This document shows, in pieces, positions 60,536-64,000 of a DNA stretch of 64,000 nt. The stretch is from Lasioglossum baleicum (lineage: Eukaryota; Arthropoda; Insecta; Hymenoptera; Halictidae): positions 7,316,001-7,380,000 of the forward strand of contig NC_134944.1 in NCBI RefSeq assembly GCF_051020765.1, in the 5' to 3' direction. The notes beneath the pieces are model-generated. The model saw nothing but the letters and a program-made list of their open reading frames with translations. It did no database searches and was not told the DNA's origin. Numbering within the stretch: the first letter of the stretch is position 1; each line of letters starts with the position of its first letter. The position numbers and the translations under genes were made by a program.

Positions 60536-61456
60536 TAGTGGTAACAATCTCAAAACGTTAAATTTAGTGTTTCAAGCATAAACAAAGGTGTCGACCACAC
60601 TAGCAAACCTTTATTTTGCATTAAAGTAATCATTTCATTGAATAAAAATTTAATTATCCAGTTATGTAGAAAGTGGAGTTCGAGGAATTGAAGGTCAATA
60701 TAAATTTAATAATAATATTTAGTCGATTTTGGGCTGCAGCATCGGACGAACAGACATCGCAGAATATCGACAGTCGTATCCATTCACAAATTGTTACTAC
60801 GAGGGCGTAGAGTATCGTATTTCACGCAACAGGTGTGTCAGCGAGGGCGTGTTTGCGATGTCTCGTTTAAATATTAGCAAGATCGTTATCTCCGCGATAA
60901 TCGTCGATAGCTCGGCGATTATTCGGTTCTCCTTTGAACTTGAAATTCATTTCGAGTCACCCCTGCGCCACTGCTGCCAATGTTGTTGACTCCTATTCTT
61001 AACGAGCTGCTATTTAAGATTTGGTACGCGCTCGAGAATAAATCGCTCGCGCGGTCATGGCGTGCGTCGCGAAGTTCAGTGTCAAGTATCGTTGCAACCT
61101 TTTAACACTGAACGACGACTGCCAGTCGAACGAAGAGTTGCTTGATCTCTCTCGTTCTCTTCGAGGTCTTCTTTTAGAAGAATCGTGGCGAGGGTCCCTT
61201 TTGTTCGTTAAAGGGATAATTCGTTATGAGCTAACACGTGTTCCCTCATGCTCGCCGCGTTTATTGCGACGCGTTTCTCGGAACGAGGCTTCGCTAGCCG
61301 CTCGCTAGATGTCCGGAGACACCTGAGGTACCCGAGTCCTCGGGTGCATTCGGTGATTTATAGCGGAAATGGAGAGGGTTTGGGAATTACATTGTCGAAG
61401 CGGTTTCTTTTCTGAAGCCAGCTTTACGCGTTGACGCTTCCACTGTAAAATGTTAA

Positions 61457-61654
61457 TAGACTGCTGATTCGATGCATTTCATAAGGAAACTTCGTAGGAA
61501 AACAGGTATGTGTAATTCAGAACAGTGAAAACATTAGTAAACATGCTGTTACATCATCTTCAACCTGATAAACATGTTAAATCGATTTCTATTTCGCTCC
61601 AGTTTCTTGTAATTCAAGTGGAACATTTTTATTTTGCATAGATACTCGCCAACT
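61457..61654 (+). mobile_element. MITE-A copy
   Basis: TAGACTGCTGATTCGATGCA at the left and ATTTTGCATAGATACTCGCC at the right, 198 bp; the right end is mutated. Interior GTTTCTTGTAATTCAAGTGGAACATTTT also occurs at 57184-57211. Confidence 0.6.
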
Positions 61655-62492
61655 GTGACAATTTTTAGACATGCTGCAGAAATCTATATTCTCGACAACT
61701 TTTTCCGATAATGTTGAGATTTATAACTGGGGGAGTGAAACTGGAGTGAAATAGATATGGCTGATAGGTCGAAAATAATATCGAACTCTTCGAATGTTTT
61801 TACTGTTTTAAATTACGCCTGTTCACTTTTGTTATAAACGCACTAAATCCTCCGTTTACGTCGAAATCGGAAGGTAGGTAGCTGTTCGAGGTACAGCATG
61901 TTTTCCGAACGCTAGGCTTCGAGTACCCGCGTCATTGTCACCCGAGACTGGACAAACGTGCCCTTAATCTCCCCCGGCTAATTAGTCAGAGTGCTTCGTT
62001 GCCCCGTGACTCACCTGTTTGCGAAACCACAGCCGAGTATCCCCCTCGCCGTCGGCGTAACTTCGAAGCGATCATGGCTGGAGGTTAGATCACCAGGTAG
62101 GTTCGTCCGAGAAGTCAAAGTTCCGGCGTTCACGGTCACACTAAATATCTTGGGGAATCCTCGTTTTAATATATATTTCGTGCAGTAATCTTCGGTTCGA
62201 TCGAGGTACAGTTAGGAATGCGTGAACTTGCCAACGGGGGAAAAGAAGGAGAGGAGAGGTCCGGGAGGGAAAAAAAAATCGAACCAGAGAAAAAATGTTG
62301 CCGGGTTGGGGATCCGGGTCAACGAGACACGGCGAACGACGAGCTACACGAGCTCATCGAATATGTAATAGACATACGCTAAATAACGTTAGACAGTGGG
62401 AATTTAGCACCCCTGACGCTCGACGCCATCGTCCGTCGAATATCAACGCTGGCAAAACGAGCATTTTTCGCACAATACAGGTCCATGATGAG

Positions 62493-62693
62493 TAGACTGC
62501 GGATTTGATGCATTTATGACAGAAATGGGTATGTACAATTTAAAATAGTGGATCCATGAAAAAGATTTAAGGCCACCAGCGTATAAGTTTCACGTTAATG
62601 AGATAATTAAAAGGAGAAAGAAATTTTTATTCAGCCTCTGTGTCTTGCAATCAATGCAAACATTTTTTATTTTGCATAGAGATCCGCGGTCTA
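62493..62693 (+). mobile_element. MITE-A copy with 8-bp flanking duplication
   Basis: 201 bp from TAGACTGCGGATTTGATGCA to GCATAGAGATCCGCGGTCTA. Flanks ATGATGAG (62485-62492) and ATGATGAC (62694-62701) differ at the last base. Confidence 0.8.
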
Positions 62694-62979
62694 ATGATGA
62701 CCTACACTCTATGCAAAAAGAAAGAAGCACCCAGTATAATACATAAAACAATTGTATTGTATTGTACAGTGATTGATTTATTGCATTCAAAATAACACAT
62801 ATATTCTCAGAACTATTCAATGAAACAGCGGAATCCTTTTTCAAAGCTTACTGTCTTCTTATTTGATTTTTTACTCTTTTCTATTAAATATTGCCGGGTG
62901 GTTCTCTCTTTTGCACAGCAGTGTGTATGAAATATTGTTCTAATATTTTCATTTTACGAATCTGGAGATTGTAAGGGGG

Positions 62980-63486
62980 CAGTGTTGGGCAAATTTCCAT
63001 TTTAAATAATAAATAAACGTGTGATTTTAATTGCAGATAATAACAACTTTTTATTTAAATAATGATAATTTAAATAATTCCGAAAGTGATCTCTATTTAG
63101 AAGATTATTTATTATTTGGATTGAGGTGGAAATGAAATAAATAGTTTATGGTCTTCTCTTATTTCTTGTATTGTATACAATGAACACGTGCGCGTTTTTT
63201 GTCTGCTATAGCAACCTTCTCAGGTATACCGCCAGTGGTTGGGCCTGTCCGGAGGGCCCAGCTGCCTATAAAAAAAAATACAATTTAATTTATTATTTGT
63301 CAATACGAATAATAATTGAAATTGTATTTCTAAATAACAATTACTTTATTATTCTAAGTAATTCATTTAGGCTTGCTCAAATAATAAATAACTATTTTTG
63401 CTTTTTATTTGAATATCCATGTAACAAATAACTTATTTAAATTTTTATTGAAATAATTATTTATTTAAATATTGCCCAAAACACTG
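62980..63486. mobile_element. AT-rich hAT-like MITE
   Basis: 507 bp. Left CAGTGTTGGGCAAAT is mirrored at the right by ATTGCCCAAAACACTG. The interior is dominated by AAATAATTATTTA words that also fold back. CAGTGTTGGGCAA is a common style of hAT end. Flanking octamers are not clearly duplicated. Confidence 0.65.
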
Positions 63487-63692
63487 GCAAGGATGCATCA
63501 GTGAGGAATTATTCGACAAATTTATTTCTCTGGATGTACAGGCTGGGGTGGGTCACTACATATCACCACTTCGATTTACACGACTATTATTATTCGTAGT
63601 GGAAGATGGGGGGGGGGTATCAAGAGTATAATCAATGTGAAGGTCATTCACTCTTAAATGGAAATATACATATATTTTCCATTACAAATATA

Positions 63693-63772
63693 TTGGGTTG
63701 GCAAATAAGTTCGTTCGGTTTTTGCGATTTATTCCAACGTAAAAAACCGAACGAACTTATTTGCCAACCCAA
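63693..63772. mobile_element. 80-bp mariner-type MITE, perfect 31-bp hairpin
   Basis: Starts TTGGGTTGGCAAATAAG and is mirrored perfectly for 31 bases around an 18-base loop, with TA on each side (63691-63692, 63773-63774). The TTGGGTTGGCA ends are characteristic of mariner relatives. Confidence 0.9.
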
Positions 63773-64000
63773 TATTATGCCACTTAACTTTGATCTACGA
63801 GTAGATAGCTGATCTTAATGACCGTCAACATTGACTATAAAGATTGTATCAATCGCAGAGTTAGACAGATTGCCCCGACTCGCACCGAAAAACCTGTAAA
63901 TGTTGCCGGATCACTCTCCGAAGCTAGCGGGTTTCCATCGTCGTCGTCGTAAACCACTCGGCGTCAAAATTCCTAAAAATGAGCCAGGGGACTCTAACGG

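Larger units (their letters stand above)
55281..64000 (+). other. Short stop intron 1 (to window end), repeat-rich
   Basis: No exon carrying the expected calponin-homology start was found. The region contains an exon-like segment at 56396-56555, a dispersed repeat copy (56140), MITE-A copies, TTAA, Tc1-like and hAT-like elements and two striking hairpins (58278, 63693). Near 58655 and 58707 a 19-base word (CGACGATTTGACCGTGT core) is repeated directly. Confidence 0.5.

Overview
The window is nuclear DNA of an insect, almost certainly a hymenopteran and probably a bee. The evidence is short GT-AG introns with insect-like splice sites, insect gene families, a CUB-domain serine protease of the hymenopteran venom serine protease type, and a dense load of short non-autonomous DNA transposons. 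All gene models below were built by hand from splice sites and checked for reading-phase consistency. Ends of untranslated regions are mostly not visible.

Layout: 0.6-2.8 kb, Paf1 (minus). 3.5-6.3 kb, an ankyrin-DHHC palmitoyltransferase, Patsas-like (plus). 7.0-9.8 kb, ELMO/Ced-12 (minus). 11.4-11.9 kb, a small bZIP of the C/EBP-gamma type (plus). 12.8-13.5 kb, kappaB-Ras/NKIRAS (plus). 13.8-16.8 kb, fatty acid 2-hydroxylase (minus). 22.8-36.9 kb, an 11-exon SLC6 neutral amino acid transporter of the SLC6A15/17 type (minus). 43.3-46.3 kb, the CUB serine protease (minus). 48.5-50.6 kb, a coiled-coil protein that may be Cep89 (plus). 55.2 kb, the first coding exon of the spectraplakin short stop (plus), whose body lies beyond the window end. 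The first 17 kb is gene-dense. The rest is long introns and intergenic DNA.

The genes do not form a pathway; they are ordinary unlinked housekeeping, signalling and transport genes. The main unexplained structure is repetitive. One inverted-repeat family (called MITE-A here, ends TAGACTGCGG/CCGCAGTCTA, with apparent 8-bp target duplications at the best copies) occurs as paired or single ends at more than 20 sites. TTAA-flanked (piggyBac-like), TA-flanked (mariner/Tc1-like) and other hAT-like foldback elements are also present, several nested inside one another with recognisable empty sites elsewhere in the window. I found no CRISPR array, rRNA, convincing tRNA, or wholly new multi-gene system. 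The most check-worthy items are the nested transposons, two long perfect or near-perfect hairpins, two putative GC-AG introns, an SR-rich Paf1 tail, and a 7-nt initiating coding exon in the protease gene.
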